40,065 nucleotides of DNA from a virus. Location: the IMG/VR virus record IMGVR_UViG_3300034082_002349, positions 1 through 40,065 of that record. One strand, written 5' to 3'. The position numbers and the translations under genes were made by a program. Of the stretch, positions 16,928-25,985 are shown in pieces (position 1 is the stretch's first letter; each line of letters begins with the position of its first letter). The notes under the pieces are model-generated. The model ran no database searches. It saw nothing but the letters and a program-made list of their open reading frames with translations, and was not told the origin of the DNA.

Positions 16928-18265
16928 TTATTTAATTAGTGTTGCATAAACCATTACATCTGTTGATGCGTAGGTTGTTGTTACTGATATTGAAACACTA
17001 CCTGAAGCATATGCCGCTGATACTGTTCCTAGGTCGGTTCCAGTTGTAATTGAACCAAATTCTGTTATTGCTACGTTATTGCTTGTATCAAGTGTTAGGA
17101 GAACTTCAGAAACCTGAGTGTTTACTCCATTCTTAAACTTAACAAGTGCCTTTGCTGTACGGTAGTCAGATCCTGACCATGTTAAAGCATTTACGGTTCC
17201 AGCTGAAGAAACTGTTGTAGTTGCTGCCCGTACTGCTGCAACATCATTTACATTAACTACTGTAAATGGTGCTGAGCCATCTTTAGCGTCTGCAAGAGCA
17301 TCTGCTGCTGTGGCTTCTGCTGCTGCCTGGGCTGCTGCCTGGGCTGCTGCAATTGCTGCATTTCGATCAGTGACTTCACCTGAGATTGCTGTTGAAATTG
17401 CTGAGTTTCTAGCGGTTGCTTCTGCAGCTACCTTGGATGTTGCATCTGCTGATGCTGTAGAAACTGCTGCTGCAATATCTGTTGTGACCTGTGATGCGTT
17501 AGCTTTTGTAGCTAAAGCAGTTGTCATTGTTGATGCATAATTTGCATCATCGTTAATTGCTGCTGCCAATTCATTTAATGTGTCAAGAAGCTCTGGTGCA
17601 CCAGTTGTTAATACGCTTACGGCTGTGTTAATCGCTGTGTTACGCTCTGAAACTTCTGTTGTAATTGCGGCTGACAAGGCTGCTGCTGCAGTGGCTTCTG
17701 CTGCTGCTCGTGCTGCGTTGGCCTTAGATGTAGCATCTGCTGCTGCAGTGGCTTCTGCTGCTGTCTTTGCTGTTGCAATTGCTGAATTTCTATCAGTGAC
17801 TTCTGTTGCAATTGCTGATGCGATTGCTGAGTTACGTGCTGTGGCTTCTGCTGCTACTTTAGCTGTGGCATCTGTTGCTGCGTTTGCCTGTGCGCTTGAT
17901 GCTGCACCTGCTGCATCGTATGCGGCAGCTGTTGCTGCTAATGCACGAGCATTTGTGAAATATAGATTTGATCCTTCTGCAAGATCGTCAGTATCATGGT
18001 TTGAAAGGCTTGAAACTGTTCCTGTTACGTTACCAGTTAAGTTACCAACGATAGATGCTGTAATTGTGCCTGCTGCAAAGTTACCTGAGCCGTCACGCTT
18101 TACTACAGTATTAGGAGTATTGGCTGTATCTGCTGATCCGCCAACTGTGCTGATGATGAAGGCCGTTGATGCCTCTGTTAATACATTAAATCCATTTACC
18201 GTTGCGACGGAACCGTCAACGATAAGACCATTCTTTACTCTAAAGTTCTTATTTACTATTGCCAT
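16928..18265 (-). CDS. Ala-rich coiled fibre protein with MAIVNKNF tag
   Basis: A 445-residue protein with ribosome site AGAGGAGT. After the MAIVNKNFRVKNG start comes SLSNHDTDDLAEGSNLYFTNARA, a common fibre segment, then a long Ala/Thr/Glu-rich region with repeats such as KVAAEATARNSAIS and TEVTDRNSAIATA (residues about 120-340) that should form a coiled coil or triple-stranded stalk. The C-terminal 100 residues are a beta domain (FTVVNVNDVAAVRAATTTVSSAG). The high Ala content creates long open frames on the opposite strand, which I regard as shadows. Confidence 0.8.
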   Translation of the reverse strand: MAIVNKNFRVKNGLIVDGSVATVNGFNVLTEASTAFIISTVGGSADTANTPNTVVKRDGSGNFAAGTITASIVGNLTGNVTGTVSSLSNHDTDDLAEGSNLYFTNARALAATAAAYDAAGAASSAQANAATDATAKVAAEATARNSAIASAIATEVTDRNSAIATAKTAAEATAAADATSKANAARAAAEATAAAALSAAITTEVSERNTAINTAVSVLTTGAPELLDTLNELAAAINDDANYASTMTTALATKANASQVTTDIAAAVSTASADATSKVAAEATARNSAISTAISGEVTDRNAAIAAAQAAAQAAAEATAADALADAKDGSAPFTVVNVNDVAAVRAATTTVSSAGTVNALTWSGSDYRTAKALVKFKNGVNTQVSEVLLTLDTSNNVAITEFGSITTGTDLGTVSAAYASGSVSISVTTTYASTDVMVYATLIK

Positions 18266-18288
18266 AATTTATGACTCCTCTTACTGCT

Positions 18289-18843
18289 TTATTTTAACGC
18301 TGTTCTAAAATATCTTACAGTTACTTCTCCTGATACTGGGGTGACTGTTAGATTAATTATACCATTCACCGATTCAAAAGCTGTCGTTGCAATTGATGAA
18401 TTGGCGTTTGTTACTATGTTTGACTCTGACACATATATATCAGAAGATCCTCTTAATGCGGTTATGTTGGAGAAATATGATTCTCCAGTGGATGCCTTTA
18501 CAATCTGCAAAGCATATGATGCCGTCCGATAATCTGCTGAGGCATATGAATCTATAGTTGTCTTGTTTTGAATTCCTGCGATTGTTAGATCATTATTTCC
18601 TTCTAATCCCATCAAGGTTTCAATGCTTGTTGCGGTGTTAGAAAGGGTTGATACTGATGATGACAGTTGATTGACTTTATAGGTCAAAGAGTCTGAGTCT
18701 GCAGAGTTTGTTATACCTACTACATTTTCTAATGCTTCAATTGCGTCATTTGCGTTAGCATGCTGTGCTGCGTGTCCTGATAACTCATCTGTTGAAAGAG
18801 GGTTAGACAGGTTGTCTTTGCTTACTGGGAAATTGCTTGCCAT
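18289..18843 (-). CDS. Fibre-associated protein
   Basis: A 184-residue protein with a GGAGG ribosome site before ATG 18843. The start contains DELSGHAAQHANANDAIEALENVVG, a segment seen in many fibre and neck-type proteins of aquatic phages, followed by a heptad-like stretch (SSSVSTLSNTATSIETLM) and a beta-rich C-terminus (VTPVSGEVTVRYFRTALK). A strong -10 (TATAAT) precedes it, so it may head a sub-operon of fibre genes. Exact role unknown. Confidence 0.7.
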   Translation of the reverse strand: MASNFPVSKDNLSNPLSTDELSGHAAQHANANDAIEALENVVGITNSADSDSLTYKVNQLSSSVSTLSNTATSIETLMGLEGNNDLTIAGIQNKTTIDSYASADYRTASYALQIVKASTGESYFSNITALRGSSDIYVSESNIVTNANSSIATTAFESVNGIINLTVTPVSGEVTVRYFRTALK

Positions 18844-18872
18844 GTTGCCTCCTGGCGATACTGCATTTACTA

Positions 18873-18878
18873 ATTATA
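18873..18878 (-). promoter_or_regulatory. Possible -10 element before the fibre sub-operon
   Basis: TATAAT on the minus strand lies in an AT-rich 71-base gap, about 30 bases before ATG 18843. I see no convincing -35 at 17 bp. In an AT-rich gap the match could be chance. Confidence 0.35.
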
Positions 18879-18914
18879 TCTTATTTAAATTTATAATTGA
18901 GATAAAATTTATTA

Positions 18915-19112
18915 TTATGCTAGATCTGATATCATTTGGGTGTAGGTGTCTACTTCAGATATAAATCTATTTAAAACCTCTTGTCTTGGCTCTTTGCCTT
19001 CAAATTCTTCTGGCATTGTTGCAATTCCGTCTCTCAACGCATCAATTACAATTGATATAGATTCAATCTTACCATTTAGTATTGCTATCTGTTCATTGTT
19101 AGTTAATGTCAT
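18915..19112 (-). CDS. Small helical protein, unknown function
   Basis: ATG at 19112 overlaps the upstream stop (ATGA), giving 65 residues (MTLTNNEQIAILNGKIESI...). It is predicted to be almost all helical with heptad-like Leu/Ile spacing (IAILNGKIESISIVIDALRDGI, then EVLNRFISEVDTYTQMISDL). I know of no family. Coupling to the Ig-like adhesin suggests it acts with that protein, perhaps as a chaperone; this is a guess from context. Confidence 0.6.
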   Translation of the reverse strand: MTLTNNEQIAILNGKIESISIVIDALRDGIATMPEEFEGKEPRQEVLNRFISEVDTYTQMISDLA

Positions 19113-20893
19113 GCCCATGAGCTCCAAGCTGTAAATGCTGATTGTGAGTCGCCATTCGCCCGAACTCTAAAGCGGGACCAAGCGTAAGAATAGCTGTTAT
19201 AATTTTTTGATCTACTGTAAACTGTTCCTGAGTCGGAAGCTGTTACCGTTCCACCGTTTGAATTTGCAAACTGCAATTCGTAAGTCCAGGATGATGGGGT
19301 TCCTCCAGAACCATCAGACCAGGATGCTTGCCAGCTAGATGGACTTGACGCTGTACCAGAACCCGATATCCAACTAAAGCTTAAGCTTGGTGTACCTGGG
19401 GCCGCTACCGCTACTGGGCTCCATCTTGCATGCATAGTTATGTTTCGTGATGGAGGCGTCCAGGTTCCACCAGAGCCAACACTATAAGTAAAGTCAGCAG
19501 AAGGTGTATCATACCAACCACCAAATGAATATCCTGAGCGTGATGGTGTGCCTGGGGCTACTGTTGATGAACCTGCATTAAATGAAACATCTCCTCCGCC
19601 AGAACCGCTACCTGCGCTATAGCTTACTGTGTAGCTTGTAACTGGTGCGACGTATGGAGTTGATACAACTGTATTTGATGGGCCAGCCCAAGCAGACCAT
19701 CCTCCAGCATTATATGCTCTGGCATATACAGCAAATTGATCTGGTGTGCCAGAAGCTTCTGCGGTTGTTATATTGTGTGAAGTTGATGATCCAGAAACGG
19801 TTCCATTAGATGTACCGCTTCCGCCTTCTGCTGGTGTTGATCCCGTTGCTTTTACTATTTTAATTTCATATGCTGTTGGGCTTCCGCTCCATCCTGAAGT
19901 TGATCCATAAATAGTTGTGCCTGCCATTTGTGTGCCTGTTGGGGTTAAGTATACAGATCCTCCGCTAGGTGCTGCTACCACTGGTGCTGCTGTAAGTGTT
20001 GTTGATGCTGATCCTACGGGTCCAGTTTTATTAGAAACTGTTACTGTTGAAGACATGCCGTATCCTTGAGTGCCTCCAGGTGATCTTGGATACACTGTAA
20101 ATTGATTTGTTTCGTTGCCGTCTGCAATTGACCAGCTATAGCTTGTTGTTGAGGATGGAACGTTTATGCTTGTAGATACACCGTTTCCAAGTTTTATAAT
20201 ATCGTACGAAGCTGCACCAGGTGCTGCTACCCAATATATATAAACTGTTTTAGATGTATTAATAGGAGTTACAGAAACTGTTAATGAGCCTGCGGCTCCA
20301 GAGCCAGAAAAATTTTGTCCAGATGGAGATATAGAACCATTGTTTGAAGAAACAGAATACGTTGTTGCATTTGATGAAGATCCCCACCTACCAGTATAAT
20401 TTAAATAATTTGGTGTATCTATTGTAACTGATGGCTGACTAGGGGTGGGTGTAGAGTCATATGCAAACATTGTTGCTATTGAAGGAAGAGTTGTTGCTCC
20501 AATGGTTTGACTCATTGTTGTGCTTCCTCTTTGATTTGTTGCAATTGTTGTTACGCCTATATTTGAATCAGCATCAGCTGCTGTAGTTGTATATGTCGCT
20601 GACGTTGCTCCTGGAATATTTGCACCGTTACGCTTCCATTGATATGTAAATGAAACTGGGGCGTATGCTGGGTCTGTATTCCAATTCCCCATTATAGACC
20701 AAGTTGTTGGTATAGAGGGATAAGTTGTACCAGAATATAATAATGTTAGGTTTGGAGATTGTGGTAAGTTTGGATATGCAATTTTCCAGCCGTTGTCATA
20801 AACATAGGCCTTTTTTGCGGTCTCAAAGTTTAAGCCAGTCCATATCTTTAAGGCCTTTGCTTCTAACCAACTTGAACCATCATTTATTTTCAT
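19109..20893 (-). CDS. Multi-domain Ig/Fn3 adhesin with InlB-type B-repeat
   Basis: A 594-residue protein. An N-terminal adaptor (SWLEAKALKIWTGLNFETAKKAYVYDNGWKI) is followed by Ig-like (FTYQWKRNGANIPGATSATYTTTAADADSNIGV) and several Fn3-like segments rich in Gly/Ser/Thr. Residues about 415-490 match the Listeria-Bacteroides/InlB B-repeat (YTVSYSAGSGSGGGDVSF ... SGYSFGGWYDTP ... RNITMHARWSP). This architecture is typical of surface adhesins and points to binding a cell-surface protein or glycan. It is read together with the 18,915 gene. Confidence 0.75.
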   Translation of the reverse strand: MKINDGSSWLEAKALKIWTGLNFETAKKAYVYDNGWKIAYPNLPQSPNLTLLYSGTTYPSIPTTWSIMGNWNTDPAYAPVSFTYQWKRNGANIPGATSATYTTTAADADSNIGVTTIATNQRGSTTMSQTIGATTLPSIATMFAYDSTPTPSQPSVTIDTPNYLNYTGRWGSSSNATTYSVSSNNGSISPSGQNFSGSGAAGSLTVSVTPINTSKTVYIYWVAAPGAASYDIIKLGNGVSTSINVPSSTTSYSWSIADGNETNQFTVYPRSPGGTQGYGMSSTVTVSNKTGPVGSASTTLTAAPVVAAPSGGSVYLTPTGTQMAGTTIYGSTSGWSGSPTAYEIKIVKATGSTPAEGGSGTSNGTVSGSSTSHNITTAEASGTPDQFAVYARAYNAGGWSAWAGPSNTVVSTPYVAPVTSYTVSYSAGSGSGGGDVSFNAGSSTVAPGTPSRSGYSFGGWYDTPSADFTYSVGSGGTWTPPSRNITMHARWSPVAVAAPGTPSLSFSWISGSGTASSPSSWQASWSDGSGGTPSSWTYELQFANSNGGTVTASDSGTVYSRSKNYNSYSYAWSRFRVRANGDSQSAFTAWSSWA

Positions 20894-20900
20894 TTATATC

Positions 20901-23201
20901 CTAATATTGTATGTAAATGTCTCCAGCAACCATACCAGTAGTAGGTAGTGTGCCAGTGTTATTATAGAATGTTTTTGCTCCACCAGATATTGTTGTAGAT
21001 GTTCCAAGGGCTACGACTGTTCCGTTAATTGTTATGCTTGAGTTTGCTAATTTATCATTTGTTATTGTATTATTTCCAAATGCTGTAACTGGAATATTTG
21101 TTATTGTGTTGCTTGCTCCAGATATAGTTTTATTTGTTAGCGTTTGTTCCCATGACTCATTAATAATTTCTACGGCTGATGAGCCACCAATTACTTTTCT
21201 ATGAAATAGCCTTCCGCTGGTTGCATCTACAAATATTTCTCCATACCCATTTGTTCCTGAACCTAAATGGAATTTGTTTCCAGCATTATAAAATGCATTT
21301 GCAGTTATGCTTCCGTCTGTAACGGCACCAGATAGTGCGCTATATATTGTAGACCAAGTGGCCGTAGTTCCATTTGTTGTTAAAAATTTTCCTGAATTAT
21401 TTAATTGTGCTGGCAGTGCTGAAATACCAGTTACGGTTGCACCAGAAAAATCTACTGTTCCAGTAAATACTGGTGATGCTTTTGTAGCGTATGTTGTTGA
21501 TGCGGTTGATATTGCTAACTTGGCATCTAATGCTGATTGGGTGGCTGTGGAAATTGGCTTTAGTGCATCTGTAGTATTGTCTACGTTTTCGAGTCCCACC
21601 ATTGATTTAGTAATACCAGAAACTGTTCCAGTAAATGTTGGAGAAGCAAGCGGAGCATATGTAGATGCGGCAGTTGCTGAGGAAAGCTTAGTTCCAACTA
21701 ATGTAGTTAATGAAGATGCAGCTGTCTGATCTGCTGCAATGTAGTCTGAAATTTCTTTTAGTGTGTCAAATGTTGCAGGAGCTCCATCGACAACAGCTGC
21801 TATTTGCGCTGCAATGTCAGAAGTTCTTGCAATTGTAGTAGGTATAACGGAATCTAAAATTGTACCGCTTACCACCCCAAGCTTTGCATATCCTCCTGGC
21901 TGATTTGCTTCTGCTTCCATAACATAGCCGTCTAATGTATTTGCCAATGCGCTATTGTTGGTGTAGTTAGAATTTATATATGTGAGCATCTCTTCAGAAC
22001 TTTGATTAATGTTTACATATACATCAGTAAATCTTGAATTATTTGCTGTCTGAGCTCTTTCATTTGTAAAGTAAAGGTTTGTTGTTCCTTCTGTTACGCT
22101 ATCGGAGTTTCCGCTAAAACTAGATCCGCCAGTTCCTGCAGCGCCTTGTGGAATTGTAAAATTAAGAACTGCTGCCGATGTTGTGCCAGCATTTGTAACA
22201 ATGGCTGAAGATCCTGGGGCACCAGTAGTAACAGTTCCTACAGATATCGTTGCGGCTGATCCATTTGTTCCATTAGTTCCATTTGTTCCTGCTGGGCCAG
22301 TATCACCTTGTGGTCCCTGGATACCAGCTGGACCAGTGTCACCTGTATCGCCTTTAGCGCCAGTTAATCCTGTGTCGCCTTTTAGACCCTGCGGCCCAAC
22401 ATCTCCACGAGGAATTGTAAAATTAAACAATGGGGCTGTTGCTGTTCCAGTATTTGTAATAGAAACAGATGTCCCTGGATTTCCAGTAGATACCGTTCCC
22501 AAAGTTATAGTCGATGATCCGCCAGGAGTTATTTCAGAAACTGCTGCGGCTATTGCAGTATTTCTATTTGTAATTTCTGTTGATATTGCAGTATTTATTG
22601 CATTAGTTCTAGTTGTAGCTTCTGCTGCCGCTTTAGTATCGGTGTAAGAATTAGATGAAAATACCGCTGAAGCAATTGCAATCGTATCTTTGTTATCTGC
22701 CGCTGCCGCTGCTGCGGATATAGCTTCTGATTTTGCAGTAGACGCTTTGTTTGTTGCATCAGTTGACGCAGTGTTAATTGCTTCTAATTTTGCAGTAGAT
22801 ATCGCAGTGTTTCTATTTGTAGTTTCAGTTGCAATTGCAGAAGATATCGCTGCAGATACTGCATCAATTGCTCTTTGATTTGTAAAATATTTATTTGTTG
22901 AACCTTCTGTGATGGAGTTTGTAGTTAAAGCTGCTATTGCTGCTGCGAAATCTCCTCCTACTGATATTGAATCTGGTAGCTGAGATGAAGGAATTTTTCC
23001 AGAAGAGTTTAGTGTGGCTAGACCGTTGGCTTCTCCAGCTTTAAATGCATAGGAAGTTGTTGCATTCCATCTTGATCCATTACCAATTTTAAACTTTAGG
23101 CTGTCTGTTTCGATGCCTAATTCACCTGGTAATAATATAGGGTTGTTTGATACCCAATTTGCTGCTGTGTCTCTTCTGAGTTGTATTCTTAATGATGCCA
23201 T
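20901..23201 (-). CDS. Large tail fibre with Mtd-type N-terminus and collagen-like segment
   Basis: ATG at 23201 (GGAGG, 9 bases) gives 766 residues. The N-terminus (MASLRIQLRRDTAANWVSNNPILLPGELGIETDSLKFKIG) is paralogous to that of the 13,881 fibre. It then has coiled Ala-rich repeats (ISTEITNRNTAIAAAVSEI), a Gly-X-Y stretch of about 45 residues near residue 275 (GPQGLKGDTGLTGAKGDTG...), NIPRG and PQG repeats, LASPTFTGTVSG repeats, and a C-terminal head ending KTFYNNTGTLPTTGMVAGDIYIQY. It is one of two long fibres that probably reach the receptor. Confidence 0.85.
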   Translation of the reverse strand: MASLRIQLRRDTAANWVSNNPILLPGELGIETDSLKFKIGNGSRWNATTSYAFKAGEANGLATLNSSGKIPSSQLPDSISVGGDFAAAIAALTTNSITEGSTNKYFTNQRAIDAVSAAISSAIATETTNRNTAISTAKLEAINTASTDATNKASTAKSEAISAAAAAADNKDTIAIASAVFSSNSYTDTKAAAEATTRTNAINTAISTEITNRNTAIAAAVSEITPGGSSTITLGTVSTGNPGTSVSITNTGTATAPLFNFTIPRGDVGPQGLKGDTGLTGAKGDTGDTGPAGIQGPQGDTGPAGTNGTNGTNGSAATISVGTVTTGAPGSSAIVTNAGTTSAAVLNFTIPQGAAGTGGSSFSGNSDSVTEGTTNLYFTNERAQTANNSRFTDVYVNINQSSEEMLTYINSNYTNNSALANTLDGYVMEAEANQPGGYAKLGVVSGTILDSVIPTTIARTSDIAAQIAAVVDGAPATFDTLKEISDYIAADQTAASSLTTLVGTKLSSATAASTYAPLASPTFTGTVSGITKSMVGLENVDNTTDALKPISTATQSALDAKLAISTASTTYATKASPVFTGTVDFSGATVTGISALPAQLNNSGKFLTTNGTTATWSTIYSALSGAVTDGSITANAFYNAGNKFHLGSGTNGYGEIFVDATSGRLFHRKVIGGSSAVEIINESWEQTLTNKTISGASNTITNIPVTAFGNNTITNDKLANSSITINGTVVALGTSTTISGGAKTFYNNTGTLPTTGMVAGDIYIQY

Positions 23202-23202
23202 T

Positions 23203-23661
23203 TTATGAACCTCCTGCATCAACAATTATACCATCGTTGTCTGCAGAACTTCCTCCTTCTAGAACTTCGTCTTGTACTACTATAACACTGCCTTCTGGAT
23301 TTCCGCCATCAAGCAATGTTTGGTTTTCAAATGTTCCGCCTTGGTTTGATGTTGAAGGACTTTGTCCGTCGTATCCAATTACAAGTGGTAATACTAGATC
23401 GGGAGAATCTGAAGTATTTGTTTCCTTAAATGTAATTTTATTCTGAACATCAATTGTGTGAACATTTCCATCAAATGTATGAGTATGCATATAGAATGGT
23501 GTTGGGTCTGTGCTGGGCGGGGTAAGCTCTACCCAAACCGTACCGTTATATATTCTTAAGTTCTTGCTTACTACGTTGAAGTATATATCTCCAACAGTGG
23601 CTATGTCGGGGTTCTCCATAGAAGTAAGAAGATTAAGTGCAACCTTCATTTGTCTGGACAT
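23203..23661 (-). CDS. Short fibre-associated protein
   Basis: A 152-residue protein. ATVGDIYFNVVSKNLRIYNGTVWVEL is a common phage fibre module that also occurs in variant form in the two genes upstream. FYMHTHTFDGNVHTID carries closely spaced His residues and could bind a metal, as in T4-type short-fibre tips with HxH motifs; that link is speculative. The C-terminus is acidic and flexible. An AGGA ribosome site precedes ATG 23661. Confidence 0.65.
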   Translation of the reverse strand: MSRQMKVALNLLTSMENPDIATVGDIYFNVVSKNLRIYNGTVWVELTPPSTDPTPFYMHTHTFDGNVHTIDVQNKITFKETNTSDSPDLVLPLVIGYDGQSPSTSNQGGTFENQTLLDGGNPEGSVIVVQDEVLEGGSSADNDGIIVDAGGS

Positions 23662-23665
23662 TTTA

Positions 23666-24883
23666 TTATCCTACAACTACTACTTTATATTCTCCAGCTG
23701 ACGGGGCTATTGCAAAGTCTACTGTTACTGTATTTGAGCTAGTTCTTTTTACATCAGCTTCAACTTGTGCAAATGGTGACGCTGCTTCAAATATTTGAAC
23801 AGTTACATCAGTTGTTCCCAAGTTATGTGTTATTGTATAAGATGTAGCAGACGCACCAAGTGTTTCTGCATACTTTCTAGCAATTGCATGGTAAGCCGTT
23901 CCATTATTTGTTAATGTCCAGTTGTCTGATGTTTCATTCCATAGAATTTCTACATCTGTCTCTAATCCACGCTCTACTGTTATTCCAGCATCTGTTGTTG
24001 GTGTGCCAGCAAAATTGCTATTTAGCTTTACTTTATTATCTTCAATATTAATCTGTGTTGTATTTACAGAGTTAACAGTTCCAATAACGTTTAGGTTGCC
24101 GCCAACTTGCAAATTACCAGTAATTTCTACATTGTCTGGCAAGCCGATTGTTACTGCAGCATTATGTCCGCTATTTGGTGAAACTGTAACTTCATTTGCT
24201 GTTCCAACAATTGTTGCTACATAATCGCCTGTTGTTTGTGAATCTAAACTAATATCCTTTACAGATACAACTCCTGCATTTACATTAAAATCTGCTGCAT
24301 CAAAAGAAGCAATACCTTTATTGGTAGTAGAAGCATCTTCTCCTGAAATTGTAATGTTGTGATTGCTTCCATCTGTTGTGTAAGTGGTATCTATTCCTTC
24401 TCCACCAACAAATTTAATTGAATCTGTTAGCAGGTCAAGTTTATAATCACCGTGTGCATTGTCTGCACCTAAATCAAGTTGTGTTGCTAAGTCTGCTTCT
24501 CCTGCTGTTGTTAAACGGCCTTGAGCATCTACGGTAAATGTAGGAATCTTGGTTGTAGAACCGTATGAACCAGCAGTTACTGCGGTACTATCTAAATCTA
24601 TTGTTGTGATTCCTGTAGAATCAACGTATGTTCTTGTTAAGCCAACTCCGCCTTCAACTGAAGCGCCGATTACATCTTGAATTACTTCTTGAGAACCACT
24701 CATTGATTGCCATGGACCGTTTGGTGATGCTAGTCCATTGTAGTAGTACATAACATTGTCGCCACTGTTATAGTAAATTTGACCAATTACTGGGTTAGAT
24801 GGGGCTGAGCCTAAATTCTGAATTCTAGCATTTAAGAGCTCATTTTTATTGAGATCAATGCTAACTAAAAACTTTTTTGCCAT
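23666..24883 (-). CDS. Tail fibre protein
   Basis: A 405-residue protein with SD GGGAG. The N-terminus (AKKFLVSIDLNKNELLNARIQNLGSAPSNPVIGQIYYNSGDNVMYYYNG) and the central ITGNLQVGGNLNVIGTVNSVNTTQINIEDNKVKLNS module are typical of fibres in phages of aquatic bacteria. The C-terminal domain (SYTITHNLGTTDVTVQIFE ... TVDFAIAPSAGEYKVVVVG) is a small beta domain seen at fibre ends. It has no collagen segment. Confidence 0.8.
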   Translation of the reverse strand: MAKKFLVSIDLNKNELLNARIQNLGSAPSNPVIGQIYYNSGDNVMYYYNGLASPNGPWQSMSGSQEVIQDVIGASVEGGVGLTRTYVDSTGITTIDLDSTAVTAGSYGSTTKIPTFTVDAQGRLTTAGEADLATQLDLGADNAHGDYKLDLLTDSIKFVGGEGIDTTYTTDGSNHNITISGEDASTTNKGIASFDAADFNVNAGVVSVKDISLDSQTTGDYVATIVGTANEVTVSPNSGHNAAVTIGLPDNVEITGNLQVGGNLNVIGTVNSVNTTQINIEDNKVKLNSNFAGTPTTDAGITVERGLETDVEILWNETSDNWTLTNNGTAYHAIARKYAETLGASATSYTITHNLGTTDVTVQIFEAASPFAQVEADVKRTSSNTVTVDFAIAPSAGEYKVVVVG

Positions 24884-24895
24884 TTTCTTTCTCCC

Positions 24896-25333
24896 TTATG
24901 ACAGATATGCTGTCCCTGAAAACGGTTGTGCCATAGTCAGTGTTAATATGTTTATACTATTATAGTCTATTCCAGTTTCTAATATATCCCCAGCACTTGA
25001 CTTAACGGTCACATTGGGGTGGAACCCAAGGTTATGTGTTATTGGCAACGAGTAAATTCCATTTACTGGCCCAACTATCTGTGCTAGTTCCCAAGAATGA
25101 GTCAGTGATATCTGCTTATCCAGAATGAAACTTTTTGCTATATTCCACGTATTTGTCTGTATGTCTTTTGGACCCCAGAATCTTGTTGTATTTGTGTCAA
25201 AATAAAAATCTCCAGGGACCCCAAGAGAATTGTTTGGATTGCCTTCTCCGCTTATAATTGTGCGCCCTGGCGCACCAGTAGACCTTACAACTACAAGGGG
25301 ATTGTTTTCGGTTACTATTAAACGTGTTGCCAT
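24896..25333 (-). CDS. Small structural (fibre-like) protein
   Basis: A 145-residue protein. GVPGDFYFDTNTTRFWGPK is the module that often follows collagen-like repeats in phage fibres, and YSLPITHNLGFHPNVTVKSSAGD resembles the C-terminal domain of the neighbouring 23,666 fibre. The start overlaps the upstream stop by one base (TAATG). It probably belongs to the baseplate/fibre complex. Confidence 0.65.
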   Translation of the reverse strand: MATRLIVTENNPLVVVRSTGAPGRTIISGEGNPNNSLGVPGDFYFDTNTTRFWGPKDIQTNTWNIAKSFILDKQISLTHSWELAQIVGPVNGIYSLPITHNLGFHPNVTVKSSAGDILETGIDYNSINILTLTMAQPFSGTAYLS

Positions 25334-25677
25334 TATACCGTTACCGACCTATTAAGAGTCATGTACCCTTCTAGTAATCTTGTCTTATTAACGCTTGGGT
25401 CAACTATAACTAGGTCGTATGCAGATTTTGGATAAAACATTTTATTTGTTCTGTCTGCAGATATAGATATTTGTATTTTTCCTTCAGATGGACTTATAGT
25501 TAATCCATCTTGTTCTGTTAATGTAAATGCTAGTTTTTTGCCACCCTGGGTATCTCTAACTTGGAGTTTTGCTGTGTGGAAATTTAACTGAATTGGGGTT
25601 TGGTCTTCATCAAGATACTGAACTTCAAATGTAAAAGTCGTATTTTGGTCTACTTCGAAATTTTTTTGCGCTGCCAC
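25333..25677 (-). CDS. Small structural protein, beta-sandwich (baseplate-like)
   Basis: A 114-residue protein from GTG 25677, with AGGGG suitably spaced; the ATG two bases before is in another frame. The pattern FTFEVQYLDEDQTPIQLNFHTAKLQVRD ... LTISPSEGKIQISISADRTN ... SAYDLVIVDPSVNKTRLLEGYMTLNRSVTV is a known small virion-protein type, similar to N-terminal domains of baseplate proteins. It heads the adhesin block. Function inferred from pattern and position. Confidence 0.6.
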   Translation of the reverse strand: MAAQKNFEVDQNTTFTFEVQYLDEDQTPIQLNFHTAKLQVRDTQGGKKLAFTLTEQDGLTISPSEGKIQISISADRTNKMFYPKSAYDLVIVDPSVNKTRLLEGYMTLNRSVTV

Positions 25678-25688
25678 ATTTACCCCTA

Positions 25689-25736
25689 AATTAGAAAAGC
25701 CCTTATGCCAATTTTAGCATAAGGGACTTCCTAATT
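25689..25736 (-). terminator. Long hairpin between the holin-like gene and the adhesin block
   Basis: CCCTTATGC (25700-25708) pairs perfectly with GCATAAGGG (25717-25725), extended by AAG/CTT and an outer AATTAG/CTAATT. In the gene direction it is followed by CTTTTCT, a weak U-run. It could be a partial terminator or a processing site that lowers expression of downstream genes relative to the holin-like gene. Confidence 0.55.
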
Positions 25737-25745
25737 GACTATAAG

Positions 25746-25985
25746 TTAGGCTTTGTTAACAAATCCAAAATTCTTATCATTTGGATTTAATGCCTTTAAA
25801 ATTACGGGTGCTACTGCTGCTACTCCGCCAAGCAATAAATCTCTAGGATTTGTATTGCCTGTCATATATAAGGCTAGCGCTGCTGAAAGAAATGCTCTTC
25901 CGTAGCTTGCCAGTGCTGCTAGGATCTGTTCTTGCATAGTTACTTTCCCATCTTTATTTAAATCTGCTTTTGCAAATTTAGCCAT
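25746..25985 (-). CDS. Holin-like membrane protein with N-terminal EF-hand
   Basis: A 79-residue protein with a strong ribosome site (AAGGAG). Residues 8-19 (DLNKDGKVTMQE) are a full EF-hand loop, with Ca ligands at 1, 3, 5, 7, 9 and 12. Two hydrophobic segments follow: residues about 22-42 (ILAALASYGRAFLSAALALYM) and 49-66 (DLLLGGVAAVAPVILKAL). Size and two-helix layout fit a class II holin. Lysis timing by Ca is a hypothesis. The lysozyme-like gene is about 2.2 kb away on the other strand. Confidence 0.65.
   Translation of the reverse strand: MAKFAKADLNKDGKVTMQEQILAALASYGRAFLSAALALYMTGNTNPRDLLLGGVAAVAPVILKALNPNDKNFGFVNKA

Noticed and set aside
14149-18308. Ala/Val-rich plus-strand open frames opposite the fibre genes
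   Set aside because: They mirror Ala/Thr-rich codons of the minus-strand fibres, and lack ribosome sites and recognisable domains.
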